A stretch of DNA of 64,000 nt from Lewinella sp. LCG006 (GCF_040784935.1 NZ_CP160680.1:1603501-1667500), one strand, 5' to 3'. Counted from the first letter of the stretch, positions 1 to 9,145 are shown. Notes: a model not told the origin generated them from the letters alone. Numbers and translations are program-made.

Positions 1-1564
1 CTAATCTTGCCTGCCAAAAAGCCGACTGCTCCGCGCTAAGCTGTTGCTGATCAAGAGAGTCACTCGCGTACAACATGCTGTTTTCTTGCCAGAAACGATC
101 ACTGTTCAATAGATACTGTTCGCCCTCACTGTCTTGCTGGTCATAGGACAAACTGGCCGTAAACAACCTCCCTATCGTCTTGAATTTCAGAAAATACTGC
201 ATATTCGCACTGCTTGACCAACGCAGGGGGGTATTGCGATAATCCTGTCGGCTGTCACTCGCTAGAAGATTCGCATTGGTGAAATTGCTTAGCGCATACG
301 CTCGACTTGTCTTGCCATTCGTATAGCCGATATTTCCACCAAATAGTAGACGCTGCCGATCATCGAGTTCGTGCTGTACTTCCAGGTTTATCCGGTGGCT
401 GCCCGTCCGGCTGTTTTCTTGTTGCTGCCCCATTGAGCGGTATGCTTCCTCGGCGAGTACGTTGTCACGAGTAAAACTTTCCTGCAACGCTCTTTTAAGG
501 ATACTACCGAAATAATTACTGCTAAAAGTGGTATTCTCGCCCAAATCGCGATTGTAATTTAAGCCCAGCGCCTGCGAGGTATTCAAACCGCCACCGTCGC
601 CAAAATTCAGCGGTACGCCCAGGTCATCATCATTGATATGAATACGACCTCCCCCCTGCTCCATCAGGTTGCCAAAGCCCCCCATAAAGTCGATGTAATC
701 AAAAACTGAAAAACCTGGCTCGTTAATATTGTTGGCGCTTCCCAAAAGAGAGAGCTGCGATTGGTCATTAAACCGATTGACACTGGCTTTGCCTTGGTAG
801 CGCCCATCACTTCCGTAACCTGCTGTTATTTCACCAAACTGACCCGCTTTTTTATCTTCCTTGAGCACCAGGTTAATGGTTTTCTCCTCCTCACCATCGT
901 CAATGCCGGAAAATTCTTCCAGCTCCGATGCTTCGTCATATACCTGCACAGATTCCACGGCATCGGCTGGCAAATTTCGCGTAGCCACCTGAGGGTTATT
1001 ACCAAAAAAAGGCTTTCCATCTACCAGTACGTTCTTCACGTCTTCCCCCTGGGCTTTGATGCTACCATCGCGGGCTACTTCCACCCCGGGGAGTTGTTTC
1101 AAAAGTCGCTCCACATTGTCATCAGCACGCACTGAAAAAGCGCCGGCCTGGTACTGAATCGTATCTCCTTTGATGAGTACGGGTACATGCGCTGCTTTCA
1201 CGACTACCTCTTCCAGCAGCAGGTTTTCTGGCGAAAGCCAAATCTCCCCCAAATCAAGATGAGGTGCTTGCGCCGTAAAGCTGACGGATTGTTGGAAAGA
1301 ACCATAGCCGATGTAAGTGATCTGTAAAGTAATCTCCGCCCGGGTAATCCGGTTGAGCATAAATCGCCCCTTCCCATCAGAGATCGCAAAAGCCAGCAAG
1401 GTAGAATCTACCGGATTCATAGCAACCACCGTAGCCCCCGTCAGAGCCTGCTGATCAGGGTCGGTGATGGTTCCGCTAAGTTGATATTCATTGGTTTGCC
1501 CCGTCAATTCAAGGCCGATAAAACAGAGAGAGAGCACGAATAGAAATCGAGTGAAAAATTTCAT
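1..1564 (-). CDS. TonB-type outer-membrane beta-barrel protein (partial, runs off left edge)
   Basis: I translated this frame by hand; it is open from an ATG at 1564 to the window edge, about 521 codons with no stop. The protein starts with a signal peptide ending near LTGQ. A carboxypeptidase-regulatory-like domain follows (about residues 28-105, containing SGTITDPDQQALTGATV). Next comes a TonB plug-like region with VERLLKQLPGVEV and VLVDGKPFFGNNP, and then barrel sequence rich in aromatic and Asn/Gln residues. This order is typical of Bacteroidota TonB-plug outer membrane beta-barrel proteins. Role in uptake or surface assembly is inferred; the substrate cannot be told. It lies downstream of the GLPGLI gene on the same strand, with a repeat element between them. 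Confidence 0.88.
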   Translation of the reverse strand, partial: MKFFTRFLFVLSLCFIGLELTGQTNEYQLSGTITDPDQQALTGATVVAMNPVDSTLLAFAISDGKGRFMLNRITRAEITLQITYIGYGSFQQSVSFTAQAPHLDLGEIWLSPENLLLEEVVVKAAHVPVLIKGDTIQYQAGAFSVRADDNVERLLKQLPGVEVARDGSIKAQGEDVKNVLVDGKPFFGNNPQVATRNLPADAVESVQVYDEASELEEFSGIDDGEEEKTINLVLKEDKKAGQFGEITAGYGSDGRYQGKASVNRFNDQSQLSLLGSANNINEPGFSVFDYIDFMGGFGNLMEQGGGRIHINDDDLGVPLNFGDGGGLNTSQALGLNYNRDLGENTTFSSNYFGSILKRALQESFTRDNVLAEEAYRSMGQQQENSRTGSHRINLEVQHELDDRQRLLFGGNIGYTNGKTSRAYALSNFTNANLLASDSRQDYRNTPLRWSSSANMQYFLKFKTIGRLFTASLSYDQQDSEGEQYLLNSDRFWQENSMLYASDSLDQQQLSAEQSAFWQARL

Positions 1565-1670
1565 TTGCTTTTATTTAGGTGATTCATGGTGCGAAAACAG
1601 GATGGACTTTCGGCATTCGCCGAAGGCCGTTGAAGGATTTTTGGTAGAGGGCAGAGGGATTTTACCAGGC

Positions 1671-1866
1671 TATACCCGTTACTAAGTGGTCTGGGACATT
1701 CTCACTTGTCCTTTTTTGCTCTGACTGCGTTAAAAAGCCTCGCCGAAGCTTAGGCTTCGCCTACGTTTTTCGCCTTGGCAGAGCAAAAAATGACGTTGCG
1801 ATAATATTCCCAACTCAGAGGAGCTTGCGACGATCAGCGTAGCTAAACCACTTAGTGCCGGGTATA
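1671..1866. repeat. MITE-like element, copy 1 (TA-flanked, 196 bp)
   Basis: The ends are TATACCCGTTACTAAGTGGT and, inverted, TATACCCGGCACTAAGTGGT, which match at 18 of 20 bases. The interior contains nested palindromes around TTTTGCTCTG/CAGAGCAAAA and CGAAGCTTAGGCTTCG. A near-identical 163-bp copy sits at 36968-37130. This copy carries about 33 extra bases near its right end (1811-1847). No protein of its own is encoded. It fills much of the 1565-2010 gap, in which I see no gene. Confidence 0.85.
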
Positions 1867-2010
1867 GTAGAAACTGATCATTAATTACCCAACATCCGTT
1901 TTTCTCTTGACATCGGAAAAATTGCATAACTCTTCGTCATCCCTTTACCATCTACCCTAGGGACGCAAAGCGGACCGCATCCTTCTACAGACTTTCACCG
2001 AAAGTCCAAC

Positions 2011-2742
2011 TTATCCCCGGATTTCTATCCGTCGGCCACTGCGAATATTCAATTCGTCCATCTTTTCCTGTTCCAGGCGATCGAATTCTTCTTCCGTGAC
2101 GATCTTTCCTTTGGCAGGCCCTTTGATCAAGGTGGCGTCATCTAATTCCGCTTTAATCTCGGTCGCGACGAGATGAATATTATCGACTTCCACCTCCAGT
2201 ATCATCCCGGGCAATTGCCCGTAGGTGGCAGGCCCGCCAGGAACTGCAATCTGTGGGGTAAACCACGCCGTAATCAGCATACTATCGGGGCCAGAGGTGG
2301 CCTTGAAGCAAGTATACCCCAGGATGTCTTTTTGCTCGTTGGTGAGCTTCCAATCCACCTGATCGAGCTGTTGTTCAATCCGGAAGGGGCGACCGAAAAT
2401 ACTGCGCTGCTCTACCATTTTCTTATCGGCAAAGTGGGTATAGACCGCACTGTTACCATTGCTGCGAATGATCTTGATCTGGAAAGTTCCTTCTCCTTCT
2501 GCCTGCGGCACGGGGGGAGGAGGTGCTACTTCCGCAACACTGTAATATGCTTCTTCCGGTGTAAACCGCAGTACAAAATTATCGCTTTGGCTACTGGGCA
2601 GCAGGTGCGCAAACTGACTGGATGATTCGTCAATATTAATATTCAATTGGATGGTCTCCTTGTATGCTACCATCCCGGTGGTGAGTTGAGCAAAAGCAAA
2701 CAATGGTAGCAGGAGGGTGAGTGTATTAAGTAGATACTTCAT
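2011..2742 (-). CDS. GLPGLI family secreted protein
   Basis: The protein is 243 aa with a clear signal peptide (MKYLLNTLTLLLPLFAFAQ). Around residues 175-190 it has GQLPGMILEV, a variant of the GLPGLI signature of this Bacteroidota family, preceded by the usual region ending in AWFTPQIAVPGGPATYG. The family is of unknown function and is often encoded beside TonB-type barrels, as here (1-1564, same strand). The ATG at 2742 puts the signal peptide at the N-terminus. The gene is divergent from the histidine kinase at 2870, so the two probably share a promoter region with the tandem GTTAA boxes. Confidence 0.9.
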   Translation of the reverse strand: MKYLLNTLTLLLPLFAFAQLTTGMVAYKETIQLNINIDESSSQFAHLLPSSQSDNFVLRFTPEEAYYSVAEVAPPPPVPQAEGEGTFQIKIIRSNGNSAVYTHFADKKMVEQRSIFGRPFRIEQQLDQVDWKLTNEQKDILGYTCFKATSGPDSMLITAWFTPQIAVPGGPATYGQLPGMILEVEVDNIHLVATEIKAELDDATLIKGPAKGKIVTEEEFDRLEQEKMDELNIRSGRRIEIRG

Positions 2743-2792
2743 GGTAGTTCTGTTTTTTTTTTACAAAACTAAAGGAGAGGAAGCCGAAAGCT

Positions 2793-2830
2793 GGTTAATC
2801 AACCTTGGTCTAAGGTTAATTAAGGTTAAT
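2793..2830. promoter_or_regulatory. Candidate OmpR-family operator (GTTAA direct repeats)
   Basis: Three GGTTAAT boxes start at 2793, 2814 and 2824. The last two form a perfect tandem of TAAGGTTAAT, so GTTAA is repeated with exactly five bases between; the first box is 21 bp upstream. Direct repeats spaced by one or two helical turns are the usual binding pattern of OmpR-family regulators (CpxR: GTAAA-N5-GTAAA). The boxes lie in the divergent promoter between the GLPGLI gene and the kinase/regulator pair, which suggests autoregulation. This is inference. Confidence 0.5.
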
Positions 2831-2869
2831 GAGCATGCATGCCCTCTTCGGAAGCCTTACTTTTGTAGT

Positions 2870-4396
2870 ATGGAACAAAAAAGAAGTCCCAACTTGCTCA
2901 TGCTAACGAGCCTACTGGCCCTGGTCCTCTTTTTGGGATTTTGGCTGCGAGGCACTTATCGAGACGCAAGTTTAGTCATGACCGAAAAAGGAAATCTCTT
3001 GTACCAGGAGGCCGTTCGCCAGGTACAGGATTCTGTCTATCAAAAATTCATTGTCAGGTTTGTTGAAAACGCTCAACGTTACAAGGGCAACCCTAGCGAT
3101 ACCCTTCTCCATAATTTCTCAACGATTGATCTTGGCACAGCCAAAGAAACACAAATTATCGTTCACCGCTCCACGGATAGCCTGCCGCTTAAGCGCTCCA
3201 ACAAATTGCAGCTGGCGTTTAAGCTGGATACGGTTGGTCAGCAAGATACCCACATTCCTTTTTCCAGTCATGCACGGGATCTTAGCTTCCCCTCTCGGCT
3301 GCGTTCCTTGAGGGCCGAGCAAAACGACTCCATTATAATCGCAGTAGCTCCCAATGACCTGGGGCTAAGCACCGAGCGATTGAGCACAACCCGTCGGGAA
3401 GGCTTTATCCTGGGCGAAGATGACACCGCACCTATTATCGAAAAGAAATTCCAGCAGGCATTGGCCAAAGCAGGGCTGCCGGCCGAATTTCACATTGAGC
3501 AGCAAAAAGTCAAGGAAGACAGCATCGATTTGGACTTCTTTCCCGGAAATTTCAACAGCCACCTGCAGGAAAAAATCGTCTTTGACCACACCGGTTGGTA
3601 CCTCAGTAAAAAAATCGCAGGGCCGTTTTTTTTCAGTCTCTCCCTCTTCCTGCTTACCGCACTCGCCTTTTGGTCATTACGCAAAAGCAGTTCCAAAGCA
3701 TTGCAATACACACGCCTCAAGCAGGACTTCATGAGCAACATGACGCACGAATTGAAGACCCCTATCACCACGGTTGGCCTGGCTATAGAAGCCATTCAAG
3801 GCTTTGTCGCAAACAATGATCAGGAAAAAACCAGGGAATATTTAAAAATCTCCCAGCACGAGCTCAGTCGCTTGAGTTTATTGGTGGACAAAGTGCTCAA
3901 ACTTTCTCTGTTCGAGAATGATGTACCAAGCATCAATAAAGTAAAAGTCGATTTCGAATTAGTCCTCCAAAAAGTGCTCAACGCTATGTCCATTCAAGTA
4001 GAACAGACCGGGGGCGTTTTCAAATTAGAAACAGCAGGAGACGATTTCCTGTTAGCTGCTGATGCCGTACATCTTAGCAATGTCCTCTTTAACCTTTTGG
4101 ACAATAGCTTGAAATATACCGAGGGAGCGCCAATTATCCATCTAAAACTTGAGGCGCAGGCAGCACGAATTATTTTCACCATCAGCGACAATGGCATAGG
4201 TATTTCTCCTGCACATCAAAGCAAAGTATTTGACCGTTTCTTTCGGGTTCCGCAGCAAGGACATCAACACAATGTAAAAGGCTACGGGCTAGGCTTGAGT
4301 TATGTCGCAGACATCATCCGACAGCACGATGGGAAGATTACCCTCGACAGCATCCCCGGAAAGGGAAGCAGCTTCCGCATTGAATTACCACGCTAA
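2870..4396 (+). CDS. Membrane sensor histidine kinase
   Basis: From the ATG at 2870 the protein is 508 aa. It has an N-terminal transmembrane segment (LLMLTSLLALVLFLGFWL), an extracytoplasmic sensing region of about 220 residues and a second membrane segment (FFFSLSLFLLTALAFW). The HisKA H-box follows (MTHELKTP, His about residue 293), then an ATPase domain with N-box NLLDNSLKYTEG, G1 DNGIGIS and G2 GYGLGLSYV. In-frame sequence upstream of 2870 has no domain and crosses the promoter boxes, so the downstream ATG is preferred. The response regulator begins 5 bp after the stop, so the two form an operon. The signal sensed is unknown. Confidence 0.93.
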   Translation: MEQKRSPNLLMLTSLLALVLFLGFWLRGTYRDASLVMTEKGNLLYQEAVRQVQDSVYQKFIVRFVENAQRYKGNPSDTLLHNFSTIDLGTAKETQIIVHRSTDSLPLKRSNKLQLAFKLDTVGQQDTHIPFSSHARDLSFPSRLRSLRAEQNDSIIIAVAPNDLGLSTERLSTTRREGFILGEDDTAPIIEKKFQQALAKAGLPAEFHIEQQKVKEDSIDLDFFPGNFNSHLQEKIVFDHTGWYLSKKIAGPFFFSLSLFLLTALAFWSLRKSSSKALQYTRLKQDFMSNMTHELKTPITTVGLAIEAIQGFVANNDQEKTREYLKISQHELSRLSLLVDKVLKLSLFENDVPSINKVKVDFELVLQKVLNAMSIQVEQTGGVFKLETAGDDFLLAADAVHLSNVLFNLLDNSLKYTEGAPIIHLKLEAQAARIIFTISDNGIGISPAHQSKVFDRFFRVPQQGHQHNVKGYGLGLSYVADIIRQHDGKITLDSIPGKGSSFRIELPR

Positions 4397-4401
4397 TCCC
4401 T

Positions 4402-5103
4402 ATGAAAAAAGTAAAAATACTCTACGTGGAAGACGAGCCCTTCCTGGCGAAGATCGTCAAGGAAAGCCTGGAAAGCAGAAACTATGAAGTCCAATTGCTT
4501 TCAGATGGCCGCAATGTAATGGACGTGTTCGCAAAATGGCAACCCGACGTATGTGTCCTGGATGTGATGCTCCCTTTTCGGGACGGTTTCGAATTGGGAA
4601 CAGCGATCCGCAAGCGCAGCCCTACTATCCCTATCCTTTTTGTGACGGCAAAAAACGAAACGGAGGATGTTTTGAAAGGTTTTGCCGCTGGCGGCAATGA
4701 TTATATCCGCAAGCCTTTTAGCATGGATGAATTGTTGGTCCGGATTACTAACCTATTATTGCTTAGCGGTAATTCTGAAGGAGAAAAAACTACCGACGTA
4801 ACGGAAATGACCCTGGGTGATTTTGTGTTCTCTCCAGAGAAACTAACCTTATCTCACCAAAAAAATCCCCCTATCCAGCTCTCCTACCGGGAAGCCCAAA
4901 TATTGGAACTTCTCTGCCAGCATCGCAATGGCACCCTCGAGCGCAAGCACTTGCTCCTCTCTGTTTGGGGCGACGACTCCTTTTTCAACTCCAGAAATCT
5001 TGATGTCTACATCCGAAAGTTGCGCACCTACCTCGCCGCAGATGAAAAGATCAGCATCATTACACTTAAAGGGGTAGGGTATCGGTTCATGGTGGAGGGG
5101 TGA
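4402..5103 (+). CDS. OmpR/PhoB-family response regulator
   Basis: The protein is 233 aa. The receiver domain (about 1-120) has the acidic pair EDE near residue 10, the phospho-acceptor Asp54 in VCVLDVMLP, the conserved Thr in FVTAK and the Lys in YIRKPFS. The C-terminal winged helix (about 140-233) includes LSYREAQILELL and ends in LKGVGYRF, typical of OmpR/PhoB DNA-binding domains. It is the cognate partner of the kinase just upstream (5-bp gap). The GTTAA direct repeats at 2793-2830 are its most likely nearby target. The 240 bp after it contain no gene that I can see. Confidence 0.94.
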   Translation: MKKVKILYVEDEPFLAKIVKESLESRNYEVQLLSDGRNVMDVFAKWQPDVCVLDVMLPFRDGFELGTAIRKRSPTIPILFVTAKNETEDVLKGFAAGGNDYIRKPFSMDELLVRITNLLLLSGNSEGEKTTDVTEMTLGDFVFSPEKLTLSHQKNPPIQLSYREAQILELLCQHRNGTLERKHLLLSVWGDDSFFNSRNLDVYIRKLRTYLAADEKISIITLKGVGYRFMVEG

Positions 5104-5345
5104 ATCAATGTTTTAAAGGTGTAAGCGTTGGAAGAGTGTAAGGGTATAAATCAGCCAGCACTTGTATTCGTTGGATTCATAAATGAAGAAAGAGAAGTCA
5201 GGTTGTCAAAAAGCAAATCATGTATAAGCGCCCTACCAATACCTGCTATCTAATTTGACACTATGACTTCAAGCCTTCAATCTGACCCTGCAATGCCCAA
5301 GAAATAGGGGTAAATCTTATCGATCCCCATCTAAGCAGAAAAAGA

Positions 5346-6929
5346 ATGAAACCTTCTCCGATTAAAAGCAAAACAGATTACTGGTCTCATTTGCTAACGC
5401 TGTGCCTACTCCTTGCATCAAATTTTGCCAACACGCAGGTCTCCTATTTGGATATTGACTTAAACTATGGCCCTAATGAGGTGGGGTACAATTATCTCAA
5501 CTTGCTCGATTCGTCAAGGATTTACGAAAGGAAAATGAACTACGAAGGTGTATTGGAATATCGCCCCATAGGGGTAAGCGTTTGGTACCCTTCAGAAAAC
5601 AACAAGTTAGCAGAGAAGGTCGAGATTGCGGCATATGTTGACCGATTGAAAATAGAGCAAGAGTGGGAGCATCTTCCACAAGAATTCCTATTGGAATGGT
5701 TTGGGTACAATTCTACTTTACCAAGTCAGCAAAACCTGGAACATCTTGCTAGATCAATTAAGGCTGGAAATCAAAAAGCGGGTAAGTATCCACTGATCGT
5801 GTACTGCCCAAGTTATCAAGCACCTTCAACGGAGAATTTCATTTTGTGTGAATATCTGGCAAGCCATGGATTTGTGGTTATATCGACCGCTAGCAAAGGC
5901 CCTTACAATGTTTATTTGCAGGGAGGTACTATCCAAGATGCGGAAGCACAGGCGCGAGACATTGAATATGCGATCGGCTATGCTAGTTCACTAGAGAATG
6001 TAAATCCTGACCATAAATATCTAGTTGGCTTTAGTTTTGGCGGATTATCCGATATCCTGGTCGCAATGCGCAACAAGCGTATTAAAGGCATTATTAGCCT
6101 GGATGGCACCGTCAAATACAAATGGGAAGCAATCAAAAATAGCACCTGGTGTGAGCTACAAAGATTGAAAGTGCCATTCATCCACTTTAGCCAAAAGAAT
6201 ATCCCTGTGGAGGTATTAAAAAAAGAAAAGCTTGACACCTCAATAAATAGTGATTTTGCTTTTTTTGATGAATTGACAGAGACGACCAAGTACGAGTTTA
6301 GAATGAAAGATTTGACGCATGGCTATTTCTCTTCATTTGGCGCGCTGTTCATCCAAAGAGATACCGTACAGGATAAAAGTTATCCTGAAATTTCTGATTC
6401 CTACGCAAAGCTCTGCCACCTGGTGCTAGCGAGCATTCAGTCTATCAGTGACCTGAATAAAGAAGAAATGGAATGGAACCACGACGCTTTTTTAAGCCGA
6501 CTGCAACTAAATAATTCGGTAGCACTGATAAAATACGAAGCCCCTACTCCCCCACTTAAAGACCAATTTCTGCGCCACATAGAGCAGTCAAGAAAAGAGG
6601 ACTTTGTTAATCTACATGCCATCTACCAGGAAATTATTTCAATAGATGAAAGCTACTCCCCCCAGGAAGGTGATTTGAATGTGCTAGGCCTTCAACTCAT
6701 CTTCCGTCCATCGACATTTAAACAAGGCGAGCGCGTCTTCAAATTTGCCCTGGAATTATATCCGAACTCCGCAAATCTTTATGACAGCCTGGCGGAGGGA
6801 TATCGTATTCATGGCGACAGGGAATTAGCTATCGCGAATTTTAAAAAGTCTTTAGAATTATACCCAGGTAATTCAAACGCTAAGAAAAGACTACTTCAAA
6901 TGGGGGCCACCACGGAAACTAGGCATTAG
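5346..6929 (+). CDS. Secreted alpha/beta-hydrolase with C-terminal TPR
   Basis: The protein is 527 aa with an N-terminal signal segment (LLTLCLLLASNFANTQ). The hydrolase core shows the strand motif YPLIVYCPSY, the nucleophile elbow GFSFGG (about residue 230), a probable acid in SLDG and a probable catalytic His in DLTHGYFS. This arrangement recalls dienelactone-hydrolase or PAF-acetylhydrolase-like esterases. The last 80 residues contain tetratricopeptide repeats (YPNSANLYDSLAEGYRIHGD and a following copy). The substrate is unknown. The base composition looks more AT-rich than the neighbours. It seems to be a single-gene unit; the following 270 bp hold repeats. Confidence 0.75.
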   Translation: MKPSPIKSKTDYWSHLLTLCLLLASNFANTQVSYLDIDLNYGPNEVGYNYLNLLDSSRIYERKMNYEGVLEYRPIGVSVWYPSENNKLAEKVEIAAYVDRLKIEQEWEHLPQEFLLEWFGYNSTLPSQQNLEHLARSIKAGNQKAGKYPLIVYCPSYQAPSTENFILCEYLASHGFVVISTASKGPYNVYLQGGTIQDAEAQARDIEYAIGYASSLENVNPDHKYLVGFSFGGLSDILVAMRNKRIKGIISLDGTVKYKWEAIKNSTWCELQRLKVPFIHFSQKNIPVEVLKKEKLDTSINSDFAFFDELTETTKYEFRMKDLTHGYFSSFGALFIQRDTVQDKSYPEISDSYAKLCHLVLASIQSISDLNKEEMEWNHDAFLSRLQLNNSVALIKYEAPTPPLKDQFLRHIEQSRKEDFVNLHAIYQEIISIDESYSPQEGDLNVLGLQLIFRPSTFKQGERVFKFALELYPNSANLYDSLAEGYRIHGDRELAIANFKKSLELYPGNSNAKKRLLQMGATTETRH

Positions 6930-6970
6930 CATTAAGAACGTGCTGGGATAGTGCTTAAAAGCTTTACAAA

Positions 6971-7074
6971 AAGACCAGTTAACCATTCTTTTGGTTCGAG
7001 ACCAAACATGGGGTTAGTCCTTCTAAAGACCAGTTAACCATTCTTTTGGTGCAAAGCACCTCAGGGACTAAATC
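6971..7074. repeat. Dispersed repeat AAGACCAGTTAACCATTCTTTTGGT, two copies
   Basis: A 25-bp sequence (AAGACCAGTTAACCATTC plus TTTTGGT) occurs at 6971-6995 and again identically at 7026-7050. The second copy is followed by GCAAAGCACCTCAGGGACTA, which extends the TTTTGGTGC palindrome. The same unit, inverted, is the core of the tandem array at 30706-30889. It lies between two plus-strand genes and encodes nothing visible. Confidence 0.8.
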
Positions 7075-7198
7075 GCCGTTTTGTGTATTTTACGAAGCAG
7101 GGTAAATTCACAAATTTTGGTGATCCCCATCACTGATTCCTACCCAATTTTTTCAGTACTTACCGCCATTTATATGCATACTTTATAAAGCTGTACTT

Positions 7199-8374
7199 AT
7201 GAAATACCTGCTGTTCTCCATTGCCTTACTGAGCCTGTCTGCTTGTGAGGGGCAGCCACAGCTGTCGGGCACCATTGCGTTGGAGGAAAATAATGAATGG
7301 GGAAAGATGGTTTACCTGATTGCTCCCGGAAGCTGGAAGGGAGTGGGGAGTAGTTATGTCGGGACCATTATTGATTCAGCAAGCCTGGGGCCTGATGGAG
7401 GTTTTGCCTTCGACAAATTGCCGCCTGCACCGGAGCCCATCTTACTGCAATTGGCATTACAACGCGTTGGCGAACGTTTTCCTAACCGCCTGGACAATGA
7501 ACGCCCAGCTACTTCTAATTACTTTCCACTGATTTGGCAAGATGGAGAACGGATCGTAATAACAGCCGAAGCGGATCGTTTTCAGGCAACGGTTGCCATC
7601 CGTCAGCCATCGCCCTTGAATGCCGCCATGCTTGAGCTTTGTGCCCTACGACAAGCAGCTTTCGCCAAATACCTGGAGGTGGATGTCGCTTCAGAAGACA
7701 AGCATAGTGAACTGCTCGCAGAAGAGGATGCATTGATGGATTTTCAACAGCAATTGATGCAATTTGCAGAGGATAGTCCTTATCTACTGCCTGCATTAAC
7801 AGCCATTCGTTGGGTAAGTATTGAGGGTAACTACGAACGTATTCCAGAATTCCTGGTCACACAAGCCGAACGTTGGACCGCCGAGCAACCTGAACACCCC
7901 TGGGTACAACAATTAGCCGCAGTTGGCGACCGGCGCAAACTCCCTGTACTCATCGGCGACTTGCTGCCCGACTATCCGCTCCCCATGCTGGCGGGTGATA
8001 CCGTCTCGCTACACAGCTTACTTGGTGAGCGCTTGACGATTGTCGATTTATGGGCCTCCTGGTGTGGGCCTTGCCGGGTGCAAAATCGGGATTTCCTGGT
8101 TCCGCTCTGGGATCAATATCACCAGCAAGGCTTCCAGATCATTGGCTACGGGCTGGAGGCCAGTCCAAAGGCTTGGGCCAGGGCGATTGAAGCAGATGGT
8201 GCTCATCGCTGGCCCCATGCCTCCGATTTACAAGGAGATGATTCCCCTCTTTTTGAGCTACTACGCTTAACGACCATTCCGGCCAACTTCCTGCTTAATG
8301 CCGAAGGCAGGGTGATCGCCAAAAACTTACACGGAGAGGAGTTGAAGGAATACGTGCGGAGTCTGATGGAGTAG
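7199..8374 (+). CDS. TlpA/ResA-like thioredoxin-fold lipoprotein
   Basis: The protein is 391 aa. It begins with a lipoprotein signal peptide (lipobox LSAC, Cys about residue 16), so it is probably membrane-anchored outside the cytoplasm. The first ~250 residues are a family-typical N-terminal region seen in Bacteroidota thioredoxin-like proteins. The last ~130 residues are a thioredoxin domain with the redox motif WASWCGPCR and a cis-Pro region LTTIPANFLL. The likely role is disulfide reduction or exchange in the periplasm. It is convergent with the Uma2 gene, 7 bp away. Confidence 0.88.
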   Translation: MKYLLFSIALLSLSACEGQPQLSGTIALEENNEWGKMVYLIAPGSWKGVGSSYVGTIIDSASLGPDGGFAFDKLPPAPEPILLQLALQRVGERFPNRLDNERPATSNYFPLIWQDGERIVITAEADRFQATVAIRQPSPLNAAMLELCALRQAAFAKYLEVDVASEDKHSELLAEEDALMDFQQQLMQFAEDSPYLLPALTAIRWVSIEGNYERIPEFLVTQAERWTAEQPEHPWVQQLAAVGDRRKLPVLIGDLLPDYPLPMLAGDTVSLHSLLGERLTIVDLWASWCGPCRVQNRDFLVPLWDQYHQQGFQIIGYGLEASPKAWARAIEADGAHRWPHASDLQGDDSPLFELLRLTTIPANFLLNAEGRVIAKNLHGEELKEYVRSLME

Positions 8375-8381
8375 GATGGAA

Positions 8382-8981
8382 TTACTTGATGTGCTTGAGA
8401 TCAAAGCTGAAACCAGGTAGAACCTGCTCACCACTGAGCAAGGAAGAAAAGCCAATCACAACTTCTACACTTTGATCAGCTCGATAAATGAACACTTGCT
8501 CGTTGGCTAAATCAACGAGCCAAGCCAGGCGTACACCATTACCAATCCAGGTTGCCTGCATTTTGGTTTGTAAATCCTTTAACCGATCCGTTTTAGAACG
8601 AATTTCAACAATGAACTCCGGCACCAGTGCGGCAAAGCTTTGCTGATCTTCTTCTGATAATTGTGCAATTTTTTCATCACTCACCCAGGCCGTATCGGGG
8701 GCTCGCACAGAGCCATCAGGTAAAGTGAAGCCGGTAGAAGAAGAAAAGACTTTGCCCAGACCCGTTTCTATAGACCAGATGCCTAGATAAGTGCTAAATA
8801 GATTTTCAATTTCACCAACATAAAAAGTTACAGGAGATGTAACAGTGATGGAGCCATCAGTTTCCAACTCCATGACCAACTCAGGGTTGGTGTGGCTGTA
8901 GGTATAAAAATCAGCTACACTCATGGGGTGTTCCAATTGAAGCTTGAAACGTTTAGCTGGAGAAGTTAAGGCAAACGACAT
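8382..8981 (-). CDS. Uma2 family endonuclease-like protein (DUF820)
   Basis: The protein is 199 aa. It shows the Uma2/DUF820 pattern of a restriction-endonuclease-like fold: FVPEFIVEIRSKTDRLKDL-type core (here LVPEFIVEIRSKTD) followed by KMQATWIGNGVRLAWLVD and a terminal DLKHI strand. These proteins are common in cyanobacteria and some Bacteroidota. Their true activity is mostly unproven. No toxin, antitoxin or restriction partner is adjacent. The ATG at 8981 gives the expected family length. Confidence 0.85.
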   Translation of the reverse strand: MSFALTSPAKRFKLQLEHPMSVADFYTYSHTNPELVMELETDGSITVTSPVTFYVGEIENLFSTYLGIWSIETGLGKVFSSSTGFTLPDGSVRAPDTAWVSDEKIAQLSEEDQQSFAALVPEFIVEIRSKTDRLKDLQTKMQATWIGNGVRLAWLVDLANEQVFIYRADQSVEVVIGFSSLLSGEQVLPGFSFDLKHIK

Positions 8982-9093
8982 AATTAGATTTTACTGCAGT
9001 CTTCCGGTATAATATGATACATGAAATACTAATCAACTGCAAATATATCGCAGCATGGGGGGAGTTTCACCACCTTTGTGAATAGCCCACCCC

Positions 9094-9145
9094 CGACTCT
9101 GGGAGTCGACCCCGCCAGCGGGGTATATGGGCGGGCCGTGGCCCG
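9094..9145. terminator. Three consecutive GC-rich palindromes
   Basis: Three small perfect hairpins follow one another: CGACTC/GAGTCG (9094-9108), ACCCCGC/GCGGGGT (9109-9124) and CGGGCC/GGCCCG (9132-9145). They end 5 bp after the stop of the EamA gene on the minus strand. No T-tract follows, so termination is only a possible role. Confidence 0.45.

Noticed and set aside
1730-1927. 65-codon frame inside MITE copy 1
   Set aside because: It consists of repeat sequence shared with copy 2 and has no start or composition features of a gene.
2717-2869. Upstream extension of the histidine kinase at 2870
   Set aside because: The extra codons overlap the divergent promoter boxes and the GLPGLI start, contain no domain, and begin with a non-ATG start.
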